A DNA stretch of 11,043 nucleotides from Deltaproteobacteria bacterium (GCA_019309665.1 JAFDFV010000092.1:1-11043); one strand, 5' to 3'. Shown: positions 1 to 7,204, numbered from the stretch's first letter. Notes: a model not told the origin generated them from the letters alone. A program made the numbers and translations.

Positions 1-843
1 GGCAAGATAAAAAGTTCTTATCTGAAGATCCTGATACTCCTTAATTTTAACAGGTGTATCAGGGTAAATAATCATTGTATTGCTGTTTATCAGCTTGGCA
101 GATAATTTATTCGTGCGTAGCAATGCCTCAAAAAAATGATCAAATGATACATCTGTCATAAACAGCGTGACCTTACTTTCTTTCATGTCTTTATCAAAGA
201 TAAAGTTTATGCCTGTTAGCTTTGTCAAAACTTCAAACACATTGATTATAGGTGTTTTTTTAAATTTTAATGCAATCGGCTTATCGGATTTCAGTCCAAG
301 TTTAAACCTTGGAGGGCTAACTTCTTTTTTTCTGAAATATGAAAGTGCTTTTATTGCATCTTTGTTTTCAGGATTAAATTTTATGGCCTTCTGAAAAGCT
401 TCTCGCGCTTGAATGAATTTTTTCATTTTCATAAGATTTTGGCCCTGTTTTGCATATTGTGCGGAGCTTCTCATATCCTTGGCTTTATTAATTAAAAGAG
501 CGGCCTTCTGGTTAGAGGGATTGAATCCTATACTCATCTGAAATTCGGATATGGCTTCATTATAAAGGTTTTTCTTCAAAAGTGACTCGCCATTGCTCAT
601 ATGCTCCAGTGAAGCCTCAAACTTTGATCTTACAAGCATTAGTTTGATCGAAATGTTATCAGGATGCTCTTCATGGGCTTTCCGAAAAATTTGGACGCTT
701 TTATCCCATTCTCCTGCGGCAGCATATTTTCTTCCCTTTTTAATATATTCGGAAGTTCCAAAACATCCGGCGAGACATATTACTGCAGTAATAAGGGATA
801 CTAATAAAAAAAATCGGTTATCTATTCTCAAGTACCTGCCCAT
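1..843 (-). CDS. gspD: TPR-containing lipoprotein secretin (GspD/PilQ family), N-terminal part
   Basis: This is the 5' part (281 codons, frame open to the window edge) of an outer-membrane secretin, the exit channel of the type II secretion/type IV pilus-like machine encoded upstream. Residues 1-27 are a lipoprotein signal peptide with a basic N-terminus, a hydrophobic core and the lipobox LAGC (Cys27). Residues 30-165 read as about three TPR-like helical repeats (for example AGEWDKSVQIFRKA and KKFIQAREAFQKAIKFNPEN). From about residue 175 a secretin N-domain begins (PIALKFKKTPIINVF, then FEALLRTNKL, NTMIIYPDTP and DLQIRTFYLA near the edge). The pore-forming domain lies outside the window. 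The ATG at 843 is supported by GGAG at 854-851 with a 7-nt spacer, and overlaps the 3' end of the preceding gene by 16 nt, implying translational coupling. A lipidated secretin may be self-piloting, as is known for liposecretins. Family call is firm; the gspD versus pilQ naming is arbitrary. Confidence 0.87.
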   Translation of the reverse strand, partial: MGRYLRIDNRFFLLVSLITAVICLAGCFGTSEYIKKGRKYAAAGEWDKSVQIFRKAHEEHPDNISIKLMLVRSKFEASLEHMSNGESLLKKNLYNEAISEFQMSIGFNPSNQKAALLINKAKDMRSSAQYAKQGQNLMKMKKFIQAREAFQKAIKFNPENKDAIKALSYFRKKEVSPPRFKLGLKSDKPIALKFKKTPIINVFEVLTKLTGINFIFDKDMKESKVTLFMTDVSFDHFFEALLRTNKLSAKLINSNTMIIYPDTPVKIKEYQDLQIRTFYLA

Positions 844-1403
844 AACAGTTCTCCAAGATCGATATGCAATTCTTCATCTATATTATCGGCGCTTAAAGTA
901 ACTAATTGTTTTGTGATTTTTTTAACGAGATATTTTCCATCGATCCTGTCACCTTTGCGGATCACTATAATCTGTTTTCCTCTCTCAAGGAATAATACTA
1001 TTTTGTCACCGCTTTCATGTGAACCGAATATTCTGAATTTGCTTAGATCTTTCTTTATCTTTTCAACAGGGTCTTCGACAGTCAAAACTTTAGTTTCCAT
1101 GTTATGCTTAGTATTTATAAGAGTTTTTTTCTCTGCCGATTTTTTTTTAAAGAATATATTTTTAATAACTTTATCTGAATGTTTAGAAGGAGTTGTAAAA
1201 AGATCAAGCATAACATAAGATGAGAATAAAGACTTCTTTTTAGCTTTCGTTGGAATAGACTTTTGTACGGTCTTTTGTTCATGGCTTCCAGTATATTTTA
1301 AAACAGTAACCTTTTCCTGTTTAAACGGATTCATTATCCTATAGACTAGGGAAATAACGAATATAACTGCCAGGATCGCCAATATTTTCTTTTTTCTGTC
1401 CAT
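828..1403 (-). CDS. PilP/GspC-like inner-membrane-anchored periplasmic connector
   Basis: A 191-residue bitopic protein. Residues 1-6 are basic and 7-22 form one membrane segment (ILAILAVIFVISLVYR). A long Lys/Ser/Thr-rich linker follows (about 25-110). A compact beta-rich domain at about 111-183 contains FRIFGSHESGDKIVLFLERG and IIVIRKGDRIDGKYLV. This layout is that of PilP and the GspC homology region, which link the inner-membrane PilN/PilO (or GspL/M) platform to the periplasmic N-domains of the secretin. Its place between pilO and the secretin gene supports this. The ATG at 1403 has no convincing Shine-Dalgarno sequence upstream, and the 64-nt gap before it is occupied by a heptanucleotide repeat, unlike the 5-10-nt gaps between the pilM, pilN and pilO genes. 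Sequence conservation in this family is low, so assignment rests mainly on architecture and synteny. Confidence 0.75.
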   Translation of the reverse strand: MDRKKKILAILAVIFVISLVYRIMNPFKQEKVTVLKYTGSHEQKTVQKSIPTKAKKKSLFSSYVMLDLFTTPSKHSDKVIKNIFFKKKSAEKKTLINTKHNMETKVLTVEDPVEKIKKDLSKFRIFGSHESGDKIVLFLERGKQIIVIRKGDRIDGKYLVKKITKQLVTLSADNIDEELHIDLGELLWAGT

Positions 1404-1422
1404 AATTAGTGTCTGAACGAAA

Positions 1423-1472
1423 AGCTATTAGCTTATTAGCCATTAGCTCTTAGCTAAAAGCTAACTGCTAAA
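1423..1472. repeat. Degenerate heptanucleotide repeat (AGCTAAN words) between pilO and the pilP-like gene
   Basis: Seven consecutive 7-nt words (one is 8 nt) can be read on the plus strand: AGCTATT, AGCTTATT, AGCCATT, AGCTCTT, AGCTAAA, AGCTAAC, TGCTAAA. Each keeps an AGCT-like core. The array fills most of the pilO to pilP-like gap and overlaps the pilO stop codon (1468-1470). It also holds a short hairpin, TTAGCT at 1443-1448 with AGCTAA at 1452-1457. Confidence 0.8.
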
Positions 1473-2025
1473 AATCTTCGATTTGAGACAGGTTAAAATA
1501 TGTAGAAATACTTAAATTCAGGTCAACAAGTTCTTCGTTTTTTGATTGATTTTTAAATGACAAACTTTCTATACAAAAAAGACTTGGTAATTCCTGAATT
1601 TCAGCCAATAAACCTTTTAATTTTGCATATTGTCCACTGACCTTAAAAGAAGTAGTATATTTCCATAATGAAAGATTATTTACTGATTCGGGTTTAAAGG
1701 TCATCGTACTTATAGATAATCCTTGTCCATTAATGGCATCGTAAAGTTCTTTTACATGATCTGGGAATGTGGACTTATTACGCAGCTTATCCCTGAATGA
1801 TTGTATAGCATCTTTGGCTAAGATATATTTTGTTGTTTTATCATTTTTATCAAAGGCTCCAATATTTCTTGTTTTTGCATAAAGACACCGCAGTTCATCT
1901 ATTTTTTTACTCTGTATCTTTATAATTAAAGCGTAAAAAAACAAATTAAGTAAAAGGATAACGCCGCATGTACTCCAGAAAATTTTGTTATATCGAAGTT
2001 TACCAATTATCCTATCATATTCCAT
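1468..2025 (-). CDS. pilO: PilO-like inner-membrane alignment protein
   Basis: A 185-residue bitopic protein with a short cytoplasmic N-terminus, one membrane segment at about 15-36 (IFWSTCGVILLLNLFFYALI), a helical linker at 37-80, and a C-terminal alpha/beta domain. The latter includes FPDHVKELYDAINGQGLSIS (about 87-106) and a stretch of about 127-157 (FKVSGQYAKLKGLLAEIQEL onward). These match the PilO ferredoxin-like fold, where PilO pairs with PilN in the periplasm to align the pilus/secretion inner-membrane complex. It starts 10 nt after the pilN stop; AAGG at 2037-2034 overlaps that stop codon and sits 8 nt from the ATG at 2025, which supports the start. Length is near the usual for PilO (around 200). 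GspM is the equivalent in classical type II systems, but the neighbouring PilM and PilN favour the pilus-type name. Confidence 0.82.
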   Translation of the reverse strand: MEYDRIIGKLRYNKIFWSTCGVILLLNLFFYALIIKIQSKKIDELRCLYAKTRNIGAFDKNDKTTKYILAKDAIQSFRDKLRNKSTFPDHVKELYDAINGQGLSISTMTFKPESVNNLSLWKYTTSFKVSGQYAKLKGLLAEIQELPSLFCIESLSFKNQSKNEELVDLNLSISTYFNLSQIEDF

Positions 2026-2035
2026 AGCTTAAACC

Positions 2036-2668
2036 TTATTCAGCTAATTGAACCAGGGCTGTTGATAGATTTCCATATTTGTCTTCAGGAAAAATTTCGT
2101 TCATTAGTAATGAAATCTCTATTTCGAAATATATATTAAAAGGTTTTTTCTTTGAAATTTCTTCCAAACTACCCTTCTCTACGCTAAGCTTTAATATCAT
2201 GCACTTCTGAAACATACTTGATTCTTCAAGTTTTTTTAGAAACAGAGCTATTTTTTCTATAGAACCAGCGGATCCTTTCAATAAAAGTTTATCATAAATA
2301 TCAGACAAGGACAAATTCATAAGAATTATACCTTCCGGTATGTTATCTTCCAAAGTCTCTAGCAAATGATCCCAGGGAAAAATATCAATTGCAATTAACT
2401 TGTTTACAAATAAGGCATCTGTTTTTATTTGTTTTATTTCCTCTTCTTTTAATTCCTTATGAAGAAACTTTCTTTTGGATTGATTTTGCTCCACCAGTTT
2501 TCCTATCTTCTCTTCATACTCAGATATTTCTTTTTGATATTTAACTCCCACATTAATATTGTATCCAATTATAGCTGCCAGAAAAACGATAGCACCAAGC
2601 ACAACTGAATAAACAATACGCTTATCATGGTATTCCAAAGTCGATATATTTACTTTTATGGGTTTCAA
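2036..2668 (-). CDS. pilN: PilN-like inner-membrane alignment protein
   Basis: A 210-residue bitopic protein whose short cytoplasmic N-terminus (MKPIKVNIS) corresponds to the conserved PilN tail that docks into PilM. A membrane segment at about 19-40 (VYSVVLGAIVFLAAIIGY) is followed by a charged coiled coil at about 42-90 and a periplasmic domain with WDHLLETLEDNIPEGIILMN (99-118) and LKKLEESSMFQKC (144-156), typical of PilN. PilN links cytoplasmic PilM to periplasmic PilO/PilP. The start codon is TTG (2668-2666): no ATG precedes it in frame at a sensible place, and GGAG overlapping the end of pilM lies about 12 nt upstream. The gap to pilM is 9 nt. In classical type II systems this role is taken by the C-terminal half of GspL; PilM plus PilN here is the split version. 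Confidence 0.84.
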   Translation of the reverse strand: MKPIKVNISTLEYHDKRIVYSVVLGAIVFLAAIIGYNINVGVKYQKEISEYEEKIGKLVEQNQSKRKFLHKELKEEEIKQIKTDALFVNKLIAIDIFPWDHLLETLEDNIPEGIILMNLSLSDIYDKLLLKGSAGSIEKIALFLKKLEESSMFQKCMILKLSVEKGSLEEISKKKPFNIYFEIEISLLMNEIFPEDKYGNLSTALVQLAE

Positions 2669-2677
2669 TTTGTATTA

Positions 2678-3619
2678 TTACTCCAGGCTTTGAGCAGCGC
2701 CGATCGCTGATGTATAGGACGAAAGATTTTTTAAACCTTTAACCTCACTATGGGAAATATCTTCTTCTATTATTTGTTTTTCATCTATTATATGTATATC
2801 TTTATTAATTATACTTCTCATCACATCCAGCACATCTTCCAATTCCTGATGATCCCCAACCTGACTTGCAATAAAAAATTTTTCGATTTGTTTATCAGGA
2901 TTTTTATTCAAATAATGCTGCATGGCCATGTCTATATTGTGGAAAAAATGAATATCTGAAAACCCTTTCTTTACACCGCAATAATAAATTAATTGAGCAT
3001 CATCGAATATAAATAATGTAAAAAAATTATCAAAAAGACCTATATATGCTACACAAGCAGTTTTTGGCAGTTTATTAATGTAAAAGTTTAGCTGGCTTAC
3101 ACCAGATGGACGAATAATTTTTGCATCAATTTTTAATTCTTTCAAACTTAACTCATATTCATTAATTACATCCTGAATTCCGATAGTTACGAAAAGGGCG
3201 CTTTCACCTGCCTGATTCTTCCCAATTATGTGATAGGAAATCTTCATGTTTTTGACATGAAAAGGAAGCAATTTTCCAACGCCCCACTCAACCATTTTTC
3301 CAATTTCTGCTTTAGACTTCGGCAGCTCTCCATATTTATGGATAGAACTTTTAACTATCTCATTGGGAATTGATAGTCCTGCAATTGAAACTTCACCTGC
3401 AAGCAATTCCATAGATTTTCTAATGGTTTGATGGAATAGTTCTATATTAATTATATTTTTAGATTTGTATGATAGTTTAATTGTATTTTCGGGGATAGGA
3501 ATGCTTCCATATCGCAATAGCTTCCATCCATTTTTTAGCTTCTCAATTTGAGCAACTTTAACAGATGTCCTGGTTATATCTAATCCGGTCAATATTTTGG
3601 GGGATCCAAGTTTAAACAT
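2678..3619 (-). CDS. pilM: PilM-like actin-fold cytoplasmic assembly protein
   Basis: A 313-residue protein without membrane segments. Near the N-terminus is the actin-like/ASKHA phosphate-1 region GLDITRTSVKVAQIE (12-26), where PilM proteins carry G(L/I)DIG-type motifs. A second nucleotide-binding-like segment is at about 189-206 (CVAYIGLFDNFFTLFIFD), and the C-terminus has YTSAIGAAQSLE, matching the usual Gly/Ala-rich PilM ending. PilM forms a cytoplasmic ring that binds the N-terminal tail of PilN and couples to the assembly ATPase. It begins 5 nt downstream of gspE. It is slightly shorter than typical PilM (around 350 residues) but all regions seem present. The residue after GLDI is Thr where Gly is common, so nucleotide binding may differ. 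The assignment is supported by motif, length and position in a PilM-N-O-P series. Confidence 0.86.
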   Translation of the reverse strand: MFKLGSPKILTGLDITRTSVKVAQIEKLKNGWKLLRYGSIPIPENTIKLSYKSKNIINIELFHQTIRKSMELLAGEVSIAGLSIPNEIVKSSIHKYGELPKSKAEIGKMVEWGVGKLLPFHVKNMKISYHIIGKNQAGESALFVTIGIQDVINEYELSLKELKIDAKIIRPSGVSQLNFYINKLPKTACVAYIGLFDNFFTLFIFDDAQLIYYCGVKKGFSDIHFFHNIDMAMQHYLNKNPDKQIEKFFIASQVGDHQELEDVLDVMRSIINKDIHIIDEKQIIEEDISHSEVKGLKNLSSYTSAIGAAQSLE

Positions 3620-3624
3620 TAGTT

Positions 3625-5355
3625 CTACGCTTCTACCTCACTTAACTCAATAAAACTAATACGATTTGCTTCCCTGAGAGTTGTCTCTCCATTTAAAACT
3701 TCGTTAATAGCGGCTTTTCGCAAAAAAACAGTTCCTGACTCTGCTGCTTTTTTCTTTAAGACAGAAACAGATGCCATTTTAATAAACATTTCTCTCATAT
3801 CGTCATCCAGTACAACGAGTTCAATTATTGCCTTTCTGCCCTTGAACCCAATGCCTTTACAATCTTCACAACCGTTGTCTCTATAAAAGTCACGACCTTT
3901 AATCAAATTGGGATCAATACCGGATTTAACTAGTTCTTTTTCAGAAATACTTGTCTTAGTTTTGCAATGGCAGAGAGTTCTGATAAGTCTTTGCGCAACA
4001 ATACAATTCAGTGCTGCAATCAAGTTATAAGGTTCGATACCCATGTGCATAAAACGAGTTACAACCTCAAACGAACTGTTTGCATGGACTGTGGTAAAAA
4101 CCAGATGCCCGGTAAGTGCGGATTGAAGAGCAATTTGAGCTGTTTCCGAGTCACGAATCTCTCCAACAAGGATTTTATCAGGATCGTGTCTTAAAATGGA
4201 GCGCAGGCCTTTAGCAAAAGTGAGTCCTTTTTTTACATTGACGGGGATCTGAACAATACCCTTAATCTGGTATTCAACTGGATCTTCAATAGTTATAATC
4301 TTTACATCCTTGCTGTTAACTTCTGAAAGCGCTCTGTAAAGTGTAGTCGTTTTTCCGCTGCCTGTGGGGCCTGTCATAAGAAACATACCATAAGGTGCGT
4401 GTATCATTCTTCGCATCATCTCAAGTTCTTGAACTGGCAGTCCCATACTATCAAGCCGGAATTCGCCGGCATCGGCAACCAAACTATTTTTATCTAAAAT
4501 CCTTATTACCGCATCTTCTCCAAATATCGTTGGAAGGATTGACACTCTGAAGTCAATGTATCTATCCATTACTTTTAGTTTAAATCTTCCATCCTGAGGA
4601 ATTCGTTTTTCAGAGATATCCAGCTCGGACATAACTTTAATCCTTGATATAACCGGACTTTGATGGCTGATATCAAAAGGCTCTGTAGCCTGGTAAAGCA
4701 TCCCGTCAATTCTATACAGTATAATCATTCCTGAGTCTGAGCTTTCAATATGTATGTCGCTGGCTCGTTTGTTTATTGCATCAAGAATTGTTGAATCTAC
4801 CAGCTTAACAATGGGGCTTTCCACTGCAGAAACTCTTTCAAAGCTGAGAATTTCTTCCCCTTTGTCTGATTGCCTTACAATTAGCAGGCGCATATCATCC
4901 GAGGCAGTATCAAGTACGCTCTGAGAAGTCTCGACTTTCTTTAGAAGCTCTCTGATTTTGTTTATACTGGCAATAACAATTGAGATATCCATGTCTATCA
5001 GCACTTCCAGTTCGTCAATTGCCTTAAAAAAATCAAGCGGTTCAGATATAGCTATTACCAGTGTATCCCCTTTTTTTTCGTAAGGTATGAACTGATATTT
5101 CGTCATAACTTCAAGGGGGACCATATGTATAAGTTCAGGAACTTCAATGCCTTTCAAATCAACATATTGATACGAATATTGTGCGGCAATTAACTGCGCT
5201 AATTGCTCATTATCAATCAAGCCCTCTTCTATAAAAAGTTGCCCAAGCCGCTGGCTTGTGATTTTTTGTTGTGGAAGGATAAAATTTAGATCATCAGCAG
5301 TCATAAAACCAAGCTCAACCGCCAGGACTCCAAATTTTTTCTTTTCATATTTCAT
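3625..5355 (-). CDS. gspE: GspE/PilB-type secretion assembly ATPase with MshEN-like N-domain
   Basis: A 576-residue cytoplasmic hexameric ATPase that powers pseudopilus/pilus extension. Residues 7-59 hold two 24-residue motifs (7-30, beginning KFG; 36-59, beginning RLG) separated by 5 residues, the layout of the c-di-GMP-binding MshEN domain. The rest of the T2SSE N-domain runs to about 145, then the N2 region (about 170-300, with SDIHIE and RISQDGR-like RIPQDGR). The ATPase core shows Walker A GPTGSGKT (329-336), Asp box IITIEDPVEY (353-362), Walker B ILVGEIRDSETA (395-406) and His box LTGHLVFTTVHANS (414-427). A zinc-binding-like domain has C462, C464, C496 and C499; the first pair is spaced CxC rather than the usual CxxC. 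Length is normal for the family. It lies 39 nt after gspF; the Shine-Dalgarno site is weak. PilB or MshE would be equally valid names. Confidence 0.95.
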   Translation of the reverse strand: MKYEKKKFGVLAVELGFMTADDLNFILPQQKITSQRLGQLFIEEGLIDNEQLAQLIAAQYSYQYVDLKGIEVPELIHMVPLEVMTKYQFIPYEKKGDTLVIAISEPLDFFKAIDELEVLIDMDISIVIASINKIRELLKKVETSQSVLDTASDDMRLLIVRQSDKGEEILSFERVSAVESPIVKLVDSTILDAINKRASDIHIESSDSGMIILYRIDGMLYQATEPFDISHQSPVISRIKVMSELDISEKRIPQDGRFKLKVMDRYIDFRVSILPTIFGEDAVIRILDKNSLVADAGEFRLDSMGLPVQELEMMRRMIHAPYGMFLMTGPTGSGKTTTLYRALSEVNSKDVKIITIEDPVEYQIKGIVQIPVNVKKGLTFAKGLRSILRHDPDKILVGEIRDSETAQIALQSALTGHLVFTTVHANSSFEVVTRFMHMGIEPYNLIAALNCIVAQRLIRTLCHCKTKTSISEKELVKSGIDPNLIKGRDFYRDNGCEDCKGIGFKGRKAIIELVVLDDDMREMFIKMASVSVLKKKAAESGTVFLRKAAINEVLNGETTLREANRISFIELSEVEA

Positions 5356-5394
5356 AATGATTTAACATTCATAATATTTTTATCAGTAAATATT

Positions 5395-6603
5395 TTATGC
5401 TGCTGCTCCCGCCAGTTGAAAGATAGGCATGTACATGGCAAGCACAATAAAACCGATAATGAAACCCATAATTACCATTAGAGCCGGTTCAATTGCGGAA
5501 GTCAGGATAGAGAGTTTTATGTCAACATCGCTCGCGTAAAAGTCAGCAATATCTTCAAGCACTTGTTCAAGGGCACCACCGCTCTCTCCGGCAGAAATCA
5601 TTCTTACAGTCATACTTGGAAAAACCTTTGTTTTTAAAAGAGACTCTGAAAATCCTTCACCTTCTTCCAGGCTTTTAACAACCTCATCAAACCTGAGCTT
5701 TAAAAAATGGTTATTAAGTGTACTGGAAGAAAGTTTTACAGCTTCTACAAGGGGTATGCCGCCACTTAATACAGTATTAAGGGTTCGTGTAAGTTTGGAT
5801 ATGGAGTAATGCAGATATAAATCACCTAAAAAAGGGATGTTCAACTTCCACCTGTCAACGCATAATCTGCCGAAATCTGTTTTTTTAAAGTAGTAAAATC
5901 CTGCAACCGAACAAATTAATAAGAATAAAATATAAAAAATATAAGATTTCAGACTAGTACTGAAGTTCACAAGTATAACCGTAATAAACGGAAGCTGAGT
6001 GTCGGACTCTAAAAAGCTTTCGGTTAAAACAGGCACAACAAATATTAATAAAAATAAAAGAACAAAAAACGAGGCCATAACTAATATTAATGGATAAACG
6101 GAAGCACTAATGACTTTCTGTTTTATATCCGACATTTTTTTTATGTATTCGATATATCTCGATATAGCAAGTGGTATATTACCACTTTTCTCTCCTGCCT
6201 GAAGTGAAGCAACATATAGTTTTGAAAAGATATTAGAGTATTTCCCGAATGCCCCTGACAGGGATTCACCAGCAGTTATATCGTCCCGGATTTTTTTTAA
6301 TATTTTAGATAGTTCACTTTCCTCGCCCTTCTCAATTACTACATCAAGAGCTGCAACTATAGAAAGCCCTGTTCTGATAAGGACTGAAAATTCTCTGTTA
6401 AAAGAAAGGAGGTCATTTGCTTTAATACGTCTTCGACTGATTTCTTTTTTAAGACTGCCGAACTCTTCCTCTCTTCGAATTTCCAGAACAAAATTTCCTT
6501 CCTTTTTCAAGCGTTTTATAAGTATCGCTTTTGAATCGGCAGTAATTGTTTCTTCGACAATACGACCGCCAGGCTCAGTCATTTTGCAATAAAAGATCGG
6601 CAT
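5395..6603 (-). CDS. gspF: GspF/PilC-type inner-membrane platform protein
   Basis: A 402-residue polytopic protein of the T2SSF family, the normal length. It forms the inner-membrane platform that the ATPase works on to insert pilin-like subunits. The N-terminus (MPIFYCK...GGRIVEETI) matches the usual start of the family, supporting the ATG at 6603 despite a poor Shine-Dalgarno site. Two T2SSF repeats are visible: one at about 66-190 with the signature QAGEKSGN (135-142) and one at about 270-393 with SAGESGGALE (337-346). Membrane segments are at about 171-193, 220-238 and 371-391. It is the first gene of the operon; a promoter and a dyad lie in its leader. Nothing appears truncated. Confidence 0.95.
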   Translation of the reverse strand: MPIFYCKMTEPGGRIVEETITADSKAILIKRLKKEGNFVLEIRREEEFGSLKKEISRRRIKANDLLSFNREFSVLIRTGLSIVAALDVVIEKGEESELSKILKKIRDDITAGESLSGAFGKYSNIFSKLYVASLQAGEKSGNIPLAISRYIEYIKKMSDIKQKVISASVYPLILVMASFFVLLFLLIFVVPVLTESFLESDTQLPFITVILVNFSTSLKSYIFYILFLLICSVAGFYYFKKTDFGRLCVDRWKLNIPFLGDLYLHYSISKLTRTLNTVLSGGIPLVEAVKLSSSTLNNHFLKLRFDEVVKSLEEGEGFSESLLKTKVFPSMTVRMISAGESGGALEQVLEDIADFYASDVDIKLSILTSAIEPALMVIMGFIIGFIVLAMYMPIFQLAGAAA

Positions 6604-6640
6604 AACAAATTAATATCTCTAAAATTAGTAAACTGTAAAT

Positions 6641-6660
6641 TGTTGCAACCTATTGCGACA
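6641..6660. promoter_or_regulatory. Dyad in gspF leader, possible operator
   Basis: TGTTGCAA (6641-6648) and TTGCGACA (6653-6660) form an 8-bp inverted repeat with one mismatch around a 4-nt centre. It lies just downstream of the predicted transcription start of the gspF operon, where a repressor or a small RNA hairpin could act. The regulator is unknown. Confidence 0.35.
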
Positions 6661-6676
6661 GATCTTTTCTTAATTT

Positions 6677-6705
6677 AAAATACAAACAACTTGAGCTTTA
6701 GTCAA
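6677..6705 (-). promoter_or_regulatory. Predicted sigma70-type promoter of the gspF secretion operon
   Basis: On the minus strand TTGACT (6705-6700, 5/6 to consensus) is followed after exactly 17 nt by TATTTT (6682-6677, 4/6). Transcription would start near 6669, giving a leader of about 65 nt before the gspF ATG. It is the best-matching promoter seen upstream of this operon. Prediction only. Confidence 0.5.
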
Positions 6706-6751
6706 CATGTTAAAATAATTGTAACAATTTAGCCTTTTAAAAAAGAATTTG

Positions 6752-6786
6752 ACAGGATAACAGGATAACAGGATAACAGGATAAAC
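6752..6786. repeat. 8-bp tandem repeat (GGATAACA), four copies
   Basis: GGATAACA occurs at 6755-6762, 6763-6770 and 6771-6778, and a fourth unit GGATAAAC at 6779-6786. The array lies upstream of the gspF promoter and ends 1 nt before the left arm of the 21-bp inverted repeat. Exact copies suggest recent slippage-type expansion. Confidence 0.9.
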
Positions 6787-6787
6787 A

Positions 6788-6808
6788 AAATTGTAAGCGT
6801 TCACGGAA
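6788..6808 (+). repeat. Left arm of 21-bp inverted repeat
   Basis: This 21-nt segment contains TTGTAAGCGTTCACGG and is the reverse complement of 7641-7661 at 20 of 21 positions (only C6802 differs). The match stops abruptly at both ends. The two arms bracket 6809-7640, which holds most of the AT-rich intergenic region and the small RR-repeat gene. Confidence 0.85.
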
Positions 6809-6880
6809 CAGCTACAAATATATTTATAACTCCAACTGTGAAGTTTATTTCATAATTTTTTTCAATAATTACACAATTTT

Positions 6881-6898
6881 TATGTAATTAATTACATA
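6881..6898. repeat. 18-bp perfect palindrome
   Basis: TATGTAATTAATTACATA is a perfect palindrome. It lies in a stretch rich in TAATTA words (also near 6867, 6913, 7016 and 7027). It could be a binding site for a dimeric regulator or a cruciform; no specific factor can be named. Confidence 0.6.
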
Positions 6899-7049
6899 TT
6901 TTAAAATCATAATTACCTCAATTTTATAAAAATAAAAAATATTATGTCTCCATAACTAATTGAAGTTGAAGTTTTTAAGCTAATTGTTTAATTGTTTTTT
7001 CCTGGCTAATTGCGGTAATTATAAGATAATTAGGCATCCTTCATTCACC

Positions 7050-7200
7050 AGTTTACACTTTTTTCGAAAAAACGTGTATTATCGAATTGAATGCCGATGT
7101 CGAAACTGGAAATTTGAAATTAGGTAACGCATCTACATCTTTGTATTTTTTCTAATTTCCAATTTCACTGCCAAAATACAAGATCAACAAAGTGTAAACT
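7050..7200. repeat. Nested inverted-repeat block
   Basis: The outer arms are an exact 12-bp inverted repeat, AGTTTACACTTT (7050-7061) and AAAGTGTAAACT (7189-7200). Inside are the palindrome TTTTTTCGAAAAAA (7059-7072), heptamer words GAAACTG, GAAATTT, GAAATTA (7102-7122) whose GAAATTAG (7116-7123) pairs with CTAATTTC (7152-7159), and a 9-bp pair TTGTATTTT (7141-7149) with AAAATACAA (7173-7181). The block ends 4 bp before the -35 box of the following promoter. It could fold as an RNA or be a small mobile repeat remnant. Confidence 0.65.
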
Positions 7201-7204
7201 ACTT

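Noticed and set aside
167..394. 75-codon plus-strand frame near the left edge
   Set aside because: Antisense to the secretin N-domain coding frame, which has a signal peptide, lipobox, TPR-like repeats and recognisable secretin sequence.
593..1218. Plus-strand open frames at 593-901 and 913-1218
   Set aside because: They lie antisense to the secretin and pilP-like genes, show no family features, and their translations look like shadow sequence.
6752..6786. Possible CRISPR array
   Set aside because: The unit is 8 bp with no spacers and there are no cas genes; it is a simple tandem repeat. The heptamer arrays fail for the same reason.
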